From positions 62,001 through 126,000 of the forward strand of contig NZ_JABFDM010000007.1 of NCBI RefSeq assembly GCF_013178945.1: DNA of 64,000 nt. The letters are read 5' to 3'. The stretch is from Bradyrhizobium aeschynomenes. Its GTDB lineage: Bacteria; Pseudomonadota; Alphaproteobacteria; Rhizobiales; Xanthobacteraceae. Positions 62,282-64,000 of this stretch are shown piece by piece; position 1 is the stretch's first letter; every line of letters starts with the position of its first letter. The notes beneath the pieces are model-generated. The model did not search any database. It saw nothing but the letters and a program-made list of their open reading frames with translations, and had not been told where the DNA came from. A program made the position numbers and the translations under genes.

Positions 62282-63570
62282 GCGCATCGGCATGTGTCTC
62301 CCGGCCGCGGGTCGGTTGGTATGGTGACGACCTGACCGGCGCCACCGACACGCTCGCGACCTGGGCCGAGCGCGGCCACCGCGCGCTGCTCTTCCTGCGT
62401 CCGCCGACCTCTTCGCAACTGGCGGCGGCCGGGCCGCTCGATGCGGTCGGCATCGCCGGCGCAGCGCGCTCCATGCCGCCCGATGCCGCTGCCGCGGAAC
62501 TCGATGCCGCCGGCCGCGCCTTTGCCGCGCTCGGCGTCAACGTTGTGCACTACAAATGCTGCTCGACGTTCGACAGCGCGCCCGATATCGGCAGCATCGG
62601 CGCCGCCGTGGCGGTGCTGCGACGGCATGTCGCCAATCCGCTGGTGCCGATCCTGGGTGGTCAACCCAATCTCGGCCGTTATTGCCTGTTCGGCAATTTG
62701 TTTGCCGCAGCCGGCGCCGGCGGCGTCGTCCATCGCATCGATCGTCATCCGACGATGAGCAAGCACCCGGTCACTCCGATGGCGGAGGCCGATCTGCGCC
62801 GTCATCTGGCCGCGCAGGGGCTGGAGAGGGTCGCCCTGATCGACTACCGCGCCTATGTGGAGGGGGACGCCGAGACCAGGCTCGATGCCAACCTGGCGGC
62901 TGCGCCTCACGCTGTCCTGTTCGATGTCGCCCAGGAGAGCGACCTGGCCGTCATCGGCCGGCTGCTGACGGATCACCTCGTCGCCGGGCGGATGCTCGCG
63001 GTCGGTCCGAGCTCGGTGGCACGGGCGCTGGCATCCGTCTGGGACGAGCCGGTCGCGCAGGTCGTCCTGCCTCACGCTCGGCCGCGCACCGGCGGCCCTG
63101 TGCTGGCGCTGGTCGGCAGCCTGTCGCCGGTGACACGGGCCCAGGTCGCGGCGGCGCGCGGCTACCAGATCATCGCCATCGAGTCGGCGAGGCTGCTCGT
63201 GGATGCCGCGTATCAGCACGGGTTGGGGCGTGCCGCGATCGCGGGCCTTGCCCAAGGACACGTCATGCTGGTCACGAATGAGGCTCAAGGCGCGGCGATG
63301 GCGCGCGTGGCGCAGGCGACCGCCGCACTGCTTGGTGCTGTGCTCGGCGAAGCCGACGTCTCGCGCATCGTCGTGGCCGGCGGCGATACGTCGAGCCATG
63401 CGGCCGCGGCGCTCGACGCCTGGGGCCTGTCGTACCGGGCGCCGATGGTCCCTGGCGCGCCGTTGTGTCGCCTGCACAGCGACGATCCCCATCTCGACGG
63501 CCGCGACATCATCCTCAAGGGCGGACAAATGGGCCCGGTGACGTTCTTCGCCGACGTCATCACGGGCTGA
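62278..63570 (+). CDS. DUF1537 four-carbon acid sugar kinase (OiaK-like)
   Basis: A 430-residue kinase of the four-carbon acid sugar kinase family (DUF1537). The N-terminal domain opens VGWYGDDLTGATDTLATW, and the C-terminal nucleotide-binding domain has RIVVAGGDTSSHAAAALDAW and IILKGGQMG. Known members phosphorylate tetronates or 3-oxo-isoapionate (OiaK). Its ATG overlaps the RLP stop as ATGA, so the kinase and RLP are translationally coupled. It would make the phosphorylated substrate for the RLP. Confidence 0.9.
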   Translation: MSASACVSRPRVGWYGDDLTGATDTLATWAERGHRALLFLRPPTSSQLAAAGPLDAVGIAGAARSMPPDAAAAELDAAGRAFAALGVNVVHYKCCSTFDSAPDIGSIGAAVAVLRRHVANPLVPILGGQPNLGRYCLFGNLFAAAGAGGVVHRIDRHPTMSKHPVTPMAEADLRRHLAAQGLERVALIDYRAYVEGDAETRLDANLAAAPHAVLFDVAQESDLAVIGRLLTDHLVAGRMLAVGPSSVARALASVWDEPVAQVVLPHARPRTGGPVLALVGSLSPVTRAQVAAARGYQIIAIESARLLVDAAYQHGLGRAAIAGLAQGHVMLVTNEAQGAAMARVAQATAALLGAVLGEADVSRIVVAGGDTSSHAAAALDAWGLSYRAPMVPGAPLCRLHSDDPHLDGRDIILKGGQMGPVTFFADVITG

Positions 63571-63651
63571 CGCGTCGAAGAAAATCGCTTCGAGCACACT
63601 CCCGGCTGCTGCTAATGTCCTGGTTGGACTCGTAGCATGGGGGATAGACGG

Positions 63652-64000
63652 ATGGGGCGGCTGAGCACGCATGTTCTGGACACGGTCAGGGGCAAGCCCG
63701 CCGCCGACGTCGCCATCGACCTCGATGTGCTGGAGCCCGGCGGCTCCTGGCGCCGGGTCAAGCAGCTCCAGACCAATGCCGACGGACGTACCGACCAGCC
63801 GGTGCTGGCCGGGGACGAGCTCACCACGGGCACCTACATGCTGACCTTCCACATGGGCGCCTATTTCAAGGCGCACGGCCTCGCGGCGGATGATCCGCTG
63901 TTCCTGGACTTGATCCCGCTCCGCTTCGCGGTCGCCGATGCCAGCGCGCACTATCACGTGCCGCTGCTCGCGACGCCCTGGAGCTATCAGACCTATCGCG
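63652..64000 (+). CDS. uraH: 5-Hydroxyisourate hydrolase (3' end beyond window)
   Basis: A transthyretin-related enzyme that hydrolyses 5-hydroxyisourate in urate breakdown. About 116 residues are seen, ending at the window edge. The N-terminal signature MGRLSTHVLDTVRGKPA, then TNADGRTDQPVL and YHVPLLATPWSYQTYR, holds the conserved His and Arg residues; only the final YRGS-like end is missing. An ATG at 63637 is in frame but lacks a clear ribosome-binding site. It begins a separate unit after the kinase. Confidence 0.93.
   Translation, partial: MGRLSTHVLDTVRGKPAADVAIDLDVLEPGGSWRRVKQLQTNADGRTDQPVLAGDELTTGTYMLTFHMGAYFKAHGLAADDPLFLDLIPLRFAVADASAHYHVPLLATPWSYQTYR

Overview
The window looks like part of the chromosome of a GC-rich alphaproteobacterium, most likely Bradyrhizobium or a close relative. 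The basis is family resemblance, not a search: the gene order rpmH-rnpA-yidC-engB-argB with dapD/dapE nearby, strong G/C third-position bias, and many REP-like palindromes built on GTCCCGGG...CCCGGGAC whose translations read MPGLDPGIH-like peptides.

Region 1 (1-9500, minus strand) is a conserved housekeeping block. From a clear sigma-70-type promoter at 9465-9493 it runs rpmH, rnpA, yidC, engB, a DUF423 protein, argB, a DUF1036 secreted protein, a HAD nucleotidase, dapD, a DUF805 protein and dapE (cut by the window start). It combines translation and membrane-insertion genes with arginine and lysine/diaminopimelate biosynthesis.

Region 2 (9847-11815, plus) has an orphan histidine kinase, tRNA-Arg(ACG) and a decayed 5' fragment of hisC.

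Region 3 (11827-23683, minus) is an unbroken run of eleven co-directional genes, several sharing ATGA overlaps: a SWIM zinc-finger protein, DUF5691, a MoxR AAA+ ATPase, DUF5682, a vWA protein, a small unknown, an M48 protease, a glycine-rich-domain-like protein, a TIGR04222 membrane protein with a Gly/Cys tail, a DraT-type ADP-ribosyltransferase and a lone CobT vWA-domain fragment. This is one of the two best candidates for an undescribed system.

Region 4 (24514-34734) is a mix of envelope and signalling genes: a glycine-zipper exported protein, a GT39-type glycosyltransferase, a response regulator/histidine kinase pair behind a triple 11-bp direct repeat, an orphan TAXI binding protein, an aldo/keto reductase, a secreted metalloprotease and small envelope proteins.

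Region 5 (34763-37723) is a visibly AT-richer three-gene island: TcmP, its three-Cys-motif partner (DUF5131/Gp37-Gp68) and an unknown protein. It is the second candidate system. It is followed by about 1.1 kb of repeats, including a 16-bp perfect long-range palindrome.

Region 6 (38846-52373) holds YgiQ, a HAD hydrolase, a secreted alpha/beta-hydrolase, a class I glutamine amidotransferase, CidA/LrgB with a divergent LysR regulator, a solitary sdhB, and a three-gene operon (class II amidotransferase, N-acetylglutaminylglutamine-amide-type synthetase, GCS2-type ligase).

Region 7 (52380-64000) is catabolic. It has an amidohydrolase, an MhqD/MhqO-like pair divergent from a LysR regulator, and a LacI-controlled operon (TRAP transporter, VOC protein, RuBisCO-like protein, DUF1537 kinase) that fits apionate/3-oxo-isoapionate-type sugar-acid breakdown. 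The window ends inside uraH.
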